The notes below the pieces were generated by a model. The model was not told the origin of the DNA and made no database searches. It saw only the letters and a program-made list of their open reading frames with translations. 32,651 bases of DNA from an uncultured bacterium (lineage in GTDB: Bacteria > Cyanobacteriota > Vampirovibrionia > Gastranaerophilales > Gastranaerophilaceae), in NCBI GenBank assembly GCA_902796925.1, contig CADBQW010000068.1, positions 1 to 32,651 of the forward strand. Direction: 5' to 3'. Every line of letters begins with the position of its first letter. Positions within the stretch are counted from its first letter, which is position 1. Positions 24,805 to 31,994 of the stretch are shown one piece after another. The translations under genes and the position numbers were made by a program.

Positions 24805-26043
24805 ATGATTAAAATTGGAACAGCATTATTTGAAGCATGCGAAGAACTTGAAAGAGAAAGAGGAATTCCTAAAGAGGTAGTTATTGAATCTTTGAGAGAT
24901 GCAATGGTTGCCGCATACAAAAAACATATGCACATTAAAGATGCAGATAACATTACCGCAATAATGGATGAACAAGCCGGTGAAATAGGCGTTTTTGCAA
25001 CAAAACAAGTAGTTGATTCCGTTGAAAACGAAGAACTTGAAATTTCAATCGGACAAGCCTCAGAAATAGCTGATGGCGTTGAAGTTGGAGATGAATTACA
25101 GGTTGAAGTTACTCCTGAACAATTTGGTCGTATTGCAGCACAGTCTGCAAAACAAGTTATCACCCAAAGAATAAAAGAAGCAGAAAGAAATATGGTTCTA
25201 AATGAATTTTTAGATAAAAAAGGAACATTGACAACCGGTATTATTCAGAGAGTAGAACGTGGAAATGTTATTGTAAACATCGGCAAAACTGATGCAATAA
25301 TGCCTTCCCGCGAACAAATACCGGGAGAATACTACAAACCGGGCAACAGAATAAGAGTATTCGTTCTGAACGTTAAAGAAACAAACAGATTACCACAAGT
25401 AATTGTTTCCCACGCTCACGCCGAAATTGTCAGAGAATTATTTGAACTTGAAGTCCCTGAAATCGAAGACGGAATTGTTGAAATAAAATCTATTTCCCGT
25501 GAAGCAGGATACAGAACAAAAATAGCTGTCTGGTCAAATGATCCTGAAGTTGATTCTGTTGGAGCATGTATAGGACCTCGTGGCAGCCGTATTCAGACTA
25601 TCGTTACGGAATTAAAAAACGAAAAAATAGATATTGTAAGATATTCCGAAGACCCTGTTGAATATATCGTTAATGCCTTGTCTCCGGCAAGAGTAGTCTC
25701 AGTTGATATTATGGCAGATGATGAACTTGCACACGAAGCAATGGTTGTTGTTCCGGATGATCAATTGTCACTTGCCATAGGCAGAGAAGGTCAAAACGTA
25801 AGACTCGCTCACAAACTTACAGGTTGGAAAATTGACATAAAATCTGTTTCTCAAATGGAAAAAGCAGAAGCTGAAAATATTCAAAATTATTCGCAAGAAG
25901 AACCTCAAGAGGATTACGAAGATATAGAATCCGATGAACTGACTGAAGAAATCGCAGAAGAAATGAATCAACAAGAACTTGATGAAGAAGATATTCCTGT
26001 CGAAGAACCGATTGATGATTCAGTTGAAAATGAAGAAATATAA
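24805..26043 (+). CDS. nusA: Transcription termination/antitermination factor NusA
   Basis: 412 residues from the ATG at 24805, which has AAGGG 8 nt upstream. The frame is open to a TTG at 24772 overlapping rimP, but that has no ribosome site. Domains: RNA-polymerase-binding N-domain (1-about 120), S1 domain (about 130-195, TGIIQRVERGNVIVNIGKTD), KH1 (about 215-285, with VGACIGPRGSRIQTI) and KH2 (about 290-350, with LAIGREGQNVRLAHKLTGW). The C-terminus (about 362-412) is a very acidic tail in place of the AR domains of E. coli. It binds the RNA polymerase flap and promotes pausing and hairpin termination. A terminator follows. Confidence 0.97.
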   Translation: MIKIGTALFEACEELERERGIPKEVVIESLRDAMVAAYKKHMHIKDADNITAIMDEQAGEIGVFATKQVVDSVENEELEISIGQASEIADGVEVGDELQVEVTPEQFGRIAAQSAKQVITQRIKEAERNMVLNEFLDKKGTLTTGIIQRVERGNVIVNIGKTDAIMPSREQIPGEYYKPGNRIRVFVLNVKETNRLPQVIVSHAHAEIVRELFELEVPEIEDGIVEIKSISREAGYRTKIAVWSNDPEVDSVGACIGPRGSRIQTIVTELKNEKIDIVRYSEDPVEYIVNALSPARVVSVDIMADDELAHEAMVVVPDDQLSLAIGREGQNVRLAHKLTGWKIDIKSVSQMEKAEAENIQNYSQEEPQEDYEDIESDELTEEIAEEMNQQELDEEDIPVEEPIDDSVENEEI

Positions 26044-26062
26044 ATATTCTTTCTATATATTG

Positions 26063-26091
26063 AAAGCCGGATTATGCAATCCGGCTTTTTT
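26063..26091 (+). terminator. Intrinsic terminator after nusA
   Basis: AAAGCCGGATT (26063-26073) pairs with AATCCGGCTTT (26078-26088) around ATGC, followed by T to 26091. It closes rimP-nusA. Read from the minus strand the U-tract is poor (TTTCAATA), so it is a weaker terminator for the convergent fliR. Confidence 0.92.
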
Positions 26092-26113
26092 ATCGAAAAA
26101 TTTCTGTTCAAAA

Positions 26114-26899
26114 TTATATTATATTTGCAAAAGATAAAAAATATTGGTTTATAACATTGATAATCATTGGCATAATCCATATAAGTATTGCGGCGCCAAG
26201 TACAGGTTTAAACAAAAAACTCAATTGAAAAACATTTACCTGCGGAGCGGTTTTAGAAATTACACCAAGAATAATATCTTGTCCTAACGTTGCAAGCAAA
26301 ATTGGAGAGGCTACCTGGAGCCCCATATACAAAACATTTGAAGTTATTTTAACAAGATAATCCAGATTTATAATTTGTTCCAAAGGCAAAGTTACTGCTC
26401 CGAGAGGAAAAATTTCTATACTCTTGACAAATGCGTTAAACATCCAATATATTCCGCCAATTTCTATAAAAATTAAAACGCCGATTACCGAAAATAAATT
26501 TTGCATTATAGAAACTTGAGTTGATGTCGAAGGATCTAACACCATCGCAGAAGAAAGTCCCATCTGCATATTTATCATATCAGCCCCGGCATCAACAGCA
26601 AGGAGAATAACCCTTGCAATAAAACCTATTATCGCCCCAACAACATAATTTAACAGCAGTGACAATACAAATGAACTTTCTATAATTTTTACATCTGCAT
26701 GAATTAACGGTGTAATAGCAATAGTTAAGAGAAGCGCAAGGGAAAGTTTAACCATACCGGGAATATCTTTTCTGCTAAACACCGGTGCAGCCCGCATAAA
26801 TCCAAGTAAACGAACAAATATGAATGTTCCGGCCGCAAGATTTACGCTGAACATGGGAAAAAGTTTTGCCATTTCATTTAACATTGACTGCAAATCCAT
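26114..26899 (-). CDS. fliR: Flagellar export gate protein FliR
   Basis: 261 residues, the usual FliR length, with about six hydrophobic segments. FliR hallmarks: AAGTFIFVRLLGFMRAAPVF near the N-terminus, then VDAGADMINMQMGLSSAMVL followed by DPSTSTQ, a pattern in all FliR/SctT proteins. FliR joins FliP and FliQ in the export gate of the flagellar type III system. GGAGG lies 7 nt before the ATG. Its ATG overlaps the stop of a 43-codon ORF (TGATG). It is the last gene of the block; flhB and flhA, often next to fliR, are not here. Confidence 0.96.
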   Translation of the reverse strand: MDLQSMLNEMAKLFPMFSVNLAAGTFIFVRLLGFMRAAPVFSRKDIPGMVKLSLALLLTIAITPLIHADVKIIESSFVLSLLLNYVVGAIIGFIARVILLAVDAGADMINMQMGLSSAMVLDPSTSTQVSIMQNLFSVIGVLIFIEIGGIYWMFNAFVKSIEIFPLGAVTLPLEQIINLDYLVKITSNVLYMGLQVASPILLATLGQDIILGVISKTAPQVNVFQLSFLFKPVLGAAILIWIMPMIINVINQYFLSFANII

Positions 26900-27030
26900 C
26901 AGCGAACCTCCAAATTTAAGAAAAAGGCTAAGTCTTCCCGCCTGAAAAGCAGATGGGTTGACTTAACCGTCATATCAAACTCAACGGGGTTTGCTATAAA
27001 AATTTTATTTTCAAACTTTTTATCTACCAT
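26899..27030 (-). CDS. 43-residue small ORF between fliQ and fliR
   Basis: ATG at 27030, 5 nt after the fliQ stop; its TGA shares bases with the fliR ATG (TGATG). The peptide begins MVDKKFENKIFIANPVEFDM and ends LAFFLNLEVR; it is polar with an amphipathic C-terminal half, no membrane helix. The exact fit into the gap, the stop-start overlap, and a fliR ribosome site inside its last codons argue for real, coupled translation. Its own Shine-Dalgarno is weak (GGGGC, within the fliQ end). I recognise no homologue. An alternative is that this is just an open leader that couples fliQ and fliR. Confidence 0.6.
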   Translation of the reverse strand: MVDKKFENKIFIANPVEFDMTVKSTHLLFRREDLAFFLNLEVR

Positions 27031-27035
27031 CAATT

Positions 27036-27524
27036 CTATTGCCCCATAATTGTTTTACGTTCAACAAAATCAGGTTGTGGAGTTGGGGTTCCTCTATTAG
27101 GAAGATATTGAATACGTTCTTTGCCGTCAAGATATGGAACTTTGTTAGGATGTTTCATTATATAATTTATAGAATCTATATTTTTGAATTGATCTTTCAT
27201 TTCCCCTTCAAATGGTGTTGTATACTTGTAATAATCGGAAGGTAGAACGTATGAATCATTTTTTGAGATAAAATTAAATGCTATCACCATGCCTTCATTA
27301 AAAAATCCTCTCAAAAGATTTATAAATCCCATTCCTCCAATTACTATAATCAAGAAAACTCCAAGGATTTTTGGTGCGGCGGCAATAGTCTGTTCTTGTA
27401 CCTGTGTCACAGCTTGCAAAATCCCAATTACAAGTCCTATACCTGCTGCCACAAGTACACAAGGCATAGATATTGCAAGCATTATTAAAAATCCTCTCGC
27501 TAAATATTCAACTAAAGCTTCCAT
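27036..27524 (-). CDS. fliQ: Flagellar export gate protein FliQ with a long C-terminal extension
   Basis: 162 residues against about 89 for ordinary FliQ. Residues 1-88 are a normal FliQ with two membrane helices and the family core GLVIGILQAVTQVQEQTIAA followed by APKILGVFL. Residues 89-162 are an added hydrophilic, Tyr/Pro-rich tail (YVLPSDYYKYTTPFEG; PNRGTPTPQPDFVERK) with no recognised domain. FliQ takes four copies in the export gate, so the tail would be displayed four times. AGAGGT precedes the ATG, 15 nt after the fliP stop. The stop is followed after 5 nt by the 43-codon ORF. Confidence 0.93.
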   Translation of the reverse strand: MEALVEYLARGFLIMLAISMPCVLVAAGIGLVIGILQAVTQVQEQTIAAAPKILGVFLIIVIGGMGFINLLRGFFNEGMVIAFNFISKNDSYVLPSDYYKYTTPFEGEMKDQFKNIDSINYIMKHPNKVPYLDGKERIQYLPNRGTPTPQPDFVERKTIMGQ

Positions 27525-27539
27525 ATTTAAACCTCTTTT

Positions 27540-28181
27540 TTAGTTATAACTTGAAACCAATCCTTGTACTATCAGCGCCCAACCATCTACGGCAATAAAT
27601 ATTAGAAGTTTGAAAGGCAATGAAATAATCGTAGGAGATAACATAAACATACCCAAAGCAAGCAAAATATTTGCAACAACAAGATCAAGTACAATAAATG
27701 GTACGAAAATAATAAATCCTATTTCGAAAGCCGTTTTAAGTTCACTCACAATAAATGCCGGTGCGACTTCCCAGACTGTAATTTCCTCCGGACTGGTCGG
27801 CGGAGTTTTATGCACAAGCTCTACAAAAAATTGTAAATCACTTTCTCTCGTCTGTTTCATCATAAACTCTTTTAACGGTTTAGAGCCTTCTTCCAGAGCA
27901 AGTACGATGTTTTGATTCTTCTGATACGGAACGGAGCCCATATCATACATTTTTTGAAATGTACCGCCCATTGTGTAAAATGTAAGGATCATTGATAATC
28001 CAATGATTACTATTGAAGGCGGAACTTGCTGTGTTCCCATAGCAGTTTTCAGCATAGAAAATACGATAACAAACCTTAAAAAGCTAGTCATACAGCAAAA
28101 TACCAACGGTAACAATGAAAATACCGTCATTAATATCAACATCTGTAGAATTGGATTTAAATCTTTTACTATAGCATCCAT
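27540..28181 (-). CDS. fliP: Flagellar export gate protein FliP
   Basis: 213 residues with four membrane helices and a large soluble insert between helices 2 and 3. Signature: LPLVFCCMTSFLRFVIVFSM followed by LKTAMGTQQVPP; in the insert KPLKEFMMKQTRESDLQFFV, typical of flagellar FliP; then PAFIVSELKTAFEIGFIIFV. The N-terminus lacks the cleaved signal peptide found in enterobacterial FliP. Five copies form the gate with FliQ and FliR. AAGGAAT precedes the ATG; fliO lies 15 nt upstream. Confidence 0.97.
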   Translation of the reverse strand: MDAIVKDLNPILQMLILMTVFSLLPLVFCCMTSFLRFVIVFSMLKTAMGTQQVPPSIVIIGLSMILTFYTMGGTFQKMYDMGSVPYQKNQNIVLALEEGSKPLKEFMMKQTRESDLQFFVELVHKTPPTSPEEITVWEVAPAFIVSELKTAFEIGFIIFVPFIVLDLVVANILLALGMFMLSPTIISLPFKLLIFIAVDGWALIVQGLVSSYN

Positions 28182-28196
28182 TATATTTTTATTCCT

Positions 28197-28586
28197 TTAT
28201 TTTTGTAAATCCAGTTTTTTTGCAAACTTTCTAATAGCAGCATTCGTTTTTTCTGAATCAATTACGCTCCGTATCTTTGGAAGATCTTCTGTATTACCGG
28301 GTGTATAAAAATCACTCTCACTATATGAACTATTTTTATTTTCCAGTCTTGACAAAAGTGTTGTTCTATCTGAATCTGAAGCTATTAAAAATTTTTCATT
28401 ACCGGCACGAACAACAAAAAGCTGTTTTCTTGGTGCAAGATTCAGGGCATCTTCAATTTTAAGGAAATTCGTTTTTGACGAAACCTGAGTATTTATGGCG
28501 AATTTTTTATATACAAACAAGGCAAGAAAAATTAATCCTACCATTGCAATTGTGTATACGATAAAATTTGCAAAATATGCTCCCAT
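28197..28586 (-). CDS. fliO: FliO-like flagellar assembly protein
   Basis: 129 residues. One transmembrane helix (about 8-27: IVYTIAMVGLIFLALFVY) followed by a cytoplasmic domain (about 42-75) with IEDALNLAPRKQLFVVRAG and EKFLIASDSD, the short conserved core of FliO. FliO chaperones assembly of the FliP-FliR complex. FliO is specific to flagella and absent from injectisomes, so this block is flagellar. It starts 3 nt after the stop of the SpoA-domain gene (its ribosome site GAGG lies inside that gene), and fliP follows 15 nt later. Confidence 0.82.
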   Translation of the reverse strand: MGAYFANFIVYTIAMVGLIFLALFVYKKFAINTQVSSKTNFLKIEDALNLAPRKQLFVVRAGNEKFLIASDSDRTTLLSRLENKNSSYSESDFYTPGNTEDLPKIRSVIDSEKTNAAIRKFAKKLDLQK

Positions 28587-28589
28587 TTT

Positions 28590-29792
28590 TTATATATCCT
28601 CATCTTCAAGTTCAAAGTCGCTGTAGTCAAAATCATCTTCGTCATCTTCAGATTGTTCTTGTTTGTCAGAAGAATCATCTTCTTGATTGTCATATTCTTC
28701 CTCATATTCATCTTCCGGAATATCTTTATCATATTCAGATTCTTCTTCTACTTTTGTATCTTGCGGTGTATTTTTATTCGAATCACCTTCGGCCAAGACC
28801 TCTTTTATTTTGACCCCGTATCTGTCATTTATAATTACGAGCTCTCCTTTTGCAATAGGTTTATTTTCTACGCTAAGAGTTACTTGATTGTCATAAATTG
28901 AAGTTAAATCCACAACTGTTCCGGACTCAATTGACTTTAACTCTCCCAATGTTATTTTGACAGATTCAAATTTTGCATCAATTTCAACTTCTATACTATC
29001 CCAAAGGTTTACATTATCCGCACCCATGTTATAAGCCTCCTTATTATTATCAAATGGCATTACCAAACCCATATTAGGTTTTACATTTACTATATTTTCC
29101 CAATCATTGTAGTTTATCTCAAACTTATTCAAATCACTATTTTCAAAGACAACGATATCATCATTTTCAATATTTTTTAAATCGTACAGTGAGAATTTTG
29201 TTGAACCAACTTTTATGGTTACATTTATCATACTGTTTGCGAAGGAATCAGAATAATCCCGTTGACCTTCCGAAATTGTATTATTGAGTGTCAAAAGAAC
29301 CTGAGGTATTGTTACAATAAATTTCCCGCATTCACCGGAAGTATCATCTTTTATAAGGAAAGTTAGGTTAATTACATCAAAATTTGTTCTTGTAACCGTC
29401 GGAGGTGGAGAAGTTAAAACTTTTGAAAATGCATTATACAAAAAGTCATTATAAGAAGTTATTACTTTTGCCTCCAAAGTACTCATCTTATCAAAATTGA
29501 ATTTTCGATTAACTCTCCCCAGTGCAAAATCAAGAATTATACTCACAGCTTTGTCTGATAACCTAAAAAAGATATCAAACAATTCTGTGATTTTTACCTT
29601 CGTCACGAAGTATGATTTTTTATCCATAAGGGGATTACTATTTTTACTTATCCCTAACAATACAACACTCAAACCCTCCGAAAAGAATTCCTTTGTTGCC
29701 TCATTTATAGGCACAAGAAAACTGTTCGAAAGTTTTTCGTAATTCTGACATAGATATGTGTAGTCTTTCTGATTAGTTATTTCAGATTTCAT
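28590..29792 (-). CDS. Flagellar C-ring protein with two SpoA (FliM/FliN-type) domains and an acidic tail
   Basis: 400 residues. The N-terminal half (about 20-175) has the look of a FliM/FliY/SctQ middle domain (KMSTLEAKVITSYNDFLYNA; GECGKFIVTIPQVLL). Two SpoA domains follow: about 186-240 (INVTIKVGSTKFSLYDLKNI) and about 264-332 (IEVEIDAKFESVKITLGELK then the IAKGELVIINDRYGVKI end). Residues 348-400 form an Asp/Glu-rich tail. Tandem SpoA in one protein is the design of injectisome SctQ; flagella usually split it into FliM and FliN. No N-terminal CheY-binding EIDALL-type motif is visible. First gene of the fliO-fliP-fliQ-orf43-fliR operon; ribosome site weak (GGGA). Confidence 0.82.
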   Translation of the reverse strand: MKSEITNQKDYTYLCQNYEKLSNSFLVPINEATKEFFSEGLSVVLLGISKNSNPLMDKKSYFVTKVKITELFDIFFRLSDKAVSIILDFALGRVNRKFNFDKMSTLEAKVITSYNDFLYNAFSKVLTSPPPTVTRTNFDVINLTFLIKDDTSGECGKFIVTIPQVLLTLNNTISEGQRDYSDSFANSMINVTIKVGSTKFSLYDLKNIENDDIVVFENSDLNKFEINYNDWENIVNVKPNMGLVMPFDNNKEAYNMGADNVNLWDSIEVEIDAKFESVKITLGELKSIESGTVVDLTSIYDNQVTLSVENKPIAKGELVIINDRYGVKIKEVLAEGDSNKNTPQDTKVEEESEYDKDIPEDEYEEEYDNQEDDSSDKQEQSEDDEDDFDYSDFELEDEDI

Positions 29793-29995
29793 ACTTTTTA
29801 TCCCGCAAGTTTGATATGAGTATTCCCCATGCTTACACTAATCTATTAATGATAAAAGTTCATCAATCAATAGTTTGATTTTTTAAAAAAGTTTTTTGTA
29901 AATCAATCCATTGGTTTATTTAAAATTAGATAATGGGATGGATTCCTTTTTTCATAACTTATTTTATATTATGTGTGTAAAAGATTGGGGAAAAA

Positions 29996-30637
29996 TTGAG
30001 AAAGCTAATTTTTAAATTTACATTAATTTTAACAATAATCTTTAATGCCGGATTTTCTTATGCGGCAGATAATACTTTGAATACTGTTCTTCTGGAAAAG
30101 ACTGATTCTGTATATAATATTGTCTTAAGAACTGACTTCCAAGCTAAGATTAACAAAAAGATAAAATCAGATAACACACTTGATATAACGTTAAAAAACA
30201 TAACTTCAAGTGCCACGGTACCTATTTTATACAGAAATGTACCTTCTGACAGTAGTATAATTTTATCTGATAACGGCAGAGGGGAAGTTAAGCTTCATAT
30301 ACAATCGAATGGAATTTCCAAATCGAATGTGATTTTTGAGACTCCAAATTCATCTCCGGTAGTAGTTAACGATAGCTACAATTTTTCCATGATACTTGCG
30401 GGTATTGGAGCTCTAATTGCTCTATGTTTGGCAAATAACATTACTGCAAAAAAATCTAATCAAGCTATTAACTTTGATATTAATATCAAAGACAGGGAGA
30501 TGAGACTCCTTCGTAAATATAGAGAAGAACTAACGACGATACCTTCTATTAACTATAATATGAAAAACTGTGGTTATCCACGTAAAAAACTTGATGCAAA
30601 AAACATCGCTGAAACAAGATATATTCAAAAAGTTTAA
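29996..30637 (+). CDS. Exported, membrane-anchored protein with an AMIN-like domain
   Basis: 213 residues starting at TTG (29996) with GGGG upstream; no ATG in frame fits. A signal peptide (MRKLIFKFTLILTIIFNAGF, then SYA before AD) is clear. Residues about 28-115 are beta-rich (SVYNIVLRTDFQAKINKKIK; TLDITLKNITSSATVPILYR) and resemble an AMIN-type peptidoglycan-binding domain; the match is weak and by eye. A second hydrophobic helix (about 128-147: FSMILAGIGALIALCLANNI) anchors it, leaving a basic cytoplasmic tail (148-213). It is divergent from the flagellar operon across a 203-bp gap and may be related to it; that is inference. Confidence 0.65.
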   Translation: MRKLIFKFTLILTIIFNAGFSYAADNTLNTVLLEKTDSVYNIVLRTDFQAKINKKIKSDNTLDITLKNITSSATVPILYRNVPSDSSIILSDNGRGEVKLHIQSNGISKSNVIFETPNSSPVVVNDSYNFSMILAGIGALIALCLANNITAKKSNQAINFDINIKDREMRLLRKYREELTTIPSINYNMKNCGYPRKKLDAKNIAETRYIQKV

Positions 30638-30661
30638 TATCAATAACCTCAAAAATAATCT

Positions 30662-31792
30662 CTAATTATTAAAGTAACTATTTACAATCTGCTCAATCAA
30701 CAGGGCAGATTTTCCATTTCCATAAGGGTTTTGTACTCTTAATCTTGTTTCTGATTTAGGTTTAGATAATATTTCCGATGATAAACTTACAATTTTATCG
30801 TAATCTGCACCAACGAGCTTTGAAACTCCTGCATCTATCCCTTCTTGTCGTTCAGTCTCATATCGCATTACAAATGTCGGGCAACCAAAAGAAGGCGCCT
30901 CCTCCTGAATTCCGCCGGAATCAGTTAGGATAAGTTTCGCATTTTTCATTAAATATACCAAATTCGGATAATCCAAAGGTTCCAATAATTTTATATTTTC
31001 ATACTTATTTAATTCATTATAAATTTTATCTTTTACATTAGGATTTGGATGAACAGGGATTACAAATGTATGCGAACTAAATTTTTCCGCGAGTTTAGAA
31101 ATTGCCTTTATAATTCTATCTAAACGTTCACCATGATTCTCCCTGCGATGAGCAGTTATCAATACTAGTTCATCGTTTATAATGATACCTTTATTCCGAT
31201 AATATTCTTTTGCTCGGCTTAAGGTTTCATCTGAAAGACAGAAAAGCGCATCTATTACAGTATTTCCTGTTACAAAAATTTTATCCTCAGAAACATTTTC
31301 TTTAAGAAGGGCTTGCCTGTTAACTTCTGTCGGAGCAAAATTCAACGCCGTAACACGCGATGTCATCTGACGCATAACTTCTTCCGGAAACGGTTCAAAA
31401 ATATCATATGAGCGAAGTCCGGCTTCAACGTGAAATACTGGTATTTTTCTGTAAAAACTTGTTAAAGCCCCGCATAAAACCGTCATAGTATCACCTTGTA
31501 CTATTGTTGCATCAATCTCAAATTTATCAAATACTTTGTCGAGTTCTTTTAATACTCTCGATTGTATTTCTGCAAGTGACTGATTTGGCCTCATACAATC
31601 CAAGTTGATATCAGCCTTAAGATCAAAATACGAAAGTGTTTGATTAGACAATTCTTTTTGTTGTTCGGTATTACAAACAATTACATTATATTTTTCCGGA
31701 TATTTTTTTAATTCAATTATTACCGGAGCCAATTTTATAACTTCCGGCCGTGTACCCAAAACAACAAGTATATTTTTTGCCTTTTTGTTCAT
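30662..31792 (-). CDS. wecB: UDP-N-acetylglucosamine 2-epimerase (non-hydrolysing)
   Basis: 376 residues from the ATG at 31792; an ATG at 31798 is equally possible and a TTG at 31828 keeps the frame open. Neither ATG has a clear Shine-Dalgarno sequence. The enzyme interconverts UDP-GlcNAc and UDP-ManNAc for surface polysaccharide. Motifs: ILVVLGTRPEVIKLAPVI, QGDTMTVLCGAL, FHVEAGLRSYD, TAHRRENHGERLDRI and TDSGGIQEEAPSFG followed by CPTFVMRYETERQEG, all typical of this GT-B-like epimerase. The product may feed teichoic-acid-like or capsular polymers, perhaps those attached by the LCP enzyme at the other end of the window. Confidence 0.96.
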   Translation of the reverse strand: MNKKAKNILVVLGTRPEVIKLAPVIIELKKYPEKYNVIVCNTEQQKELSNQTLSYFDLKADINLDCMRPNQSLAEIQSRVLKELDKVFDKFEIDATIVQGDTMTVLCGALTSFYRKIPVFHVEAGLRSYDIFEPFPEEVMRQMTSRVTALNFAPTEVNRQALLKENVSEDKIFVTGNTVIDALFCLSDETLSRAKEYYRNKGIIINDELVLITAHRRENHGERLDRIIKAISKLAEKFSSHTFVIPVHPNPNVKDKIYNELNKYENIKLLEPLDYPNLVYLMKNAKLILTDSGGIQEEAPSFGCPTFVMRYETERQEGIDAGVSKLVGADYDKIVSLSSEILSKPKSETRLRVQNPYGNGKSALLIEQIVNSYFNN

Positions 31793-31852
31793 AACCATGA
31801 CTTTATAATAAAAATATATTTTATGCAATTGTTTTTATGGCAAGTGAATAAA

Positions 31853-31880
31853 TTTATAAGGTTTTGGGGACAATGCTCAA
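31853..31880 (-). promoter_or_regulatory. Candidate promoter of the UDP-GlcNAc 2-epimerase gene
   Basis: Minus strand: TTGAGC (31880-31875), a 16-bp spacer and TATAAA (31858-31853). Transcription would start near 31846, about 50 nt before the ATG pair at 31798/31792. It lies between the tandem hairpins that follow the PilZ gene and the epimerase gene. Confidence 0.5.
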
Positions 31881-31927
31881 TTTTTATTAAAGTAGTCTGC
31901 TTAATCTCTAATTTAGCCTATACGGAG

Positions 31928-31974
31928 ACGGAATAGGGATAGATTCCCTATTCCGTTACAACCCCTTTTGGGGC
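31928..31974. terminator. Tandem hairpins after the PilZ-domain gene
   Basis: A perfect 12-bp stem (31928-31939 with 31945-31956, loop of 5 nt) lies next to a short CCCC-TTTT-GGGG hairpin (31962-31973). On the minus strand they directly follow the PilZ gene stop, so they probably end its transcript, although no long U-tract follows. They could also be a copy of a palindromic intergenic repeat. Confidence 0.5.
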
Positions 31975-31994
31975 TCCAATTTTCAAATCAGTAT

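Noticed and set aside
24696-25163. 155-codon open frame on the minus strand opposite rimP/nusA
   Set aside because: It is antisense to two clear genes, has low-complexity Ser/Cys/Ile composition and no ribosome site; a shadow frame.
26114-29792. A type III secretion injectisome
   Set aside because: FliO-like protein, the FliP insert with the KQTRESDL pattern and the gene order are flagellar; only the two-SpoA protein resembles SctQ.
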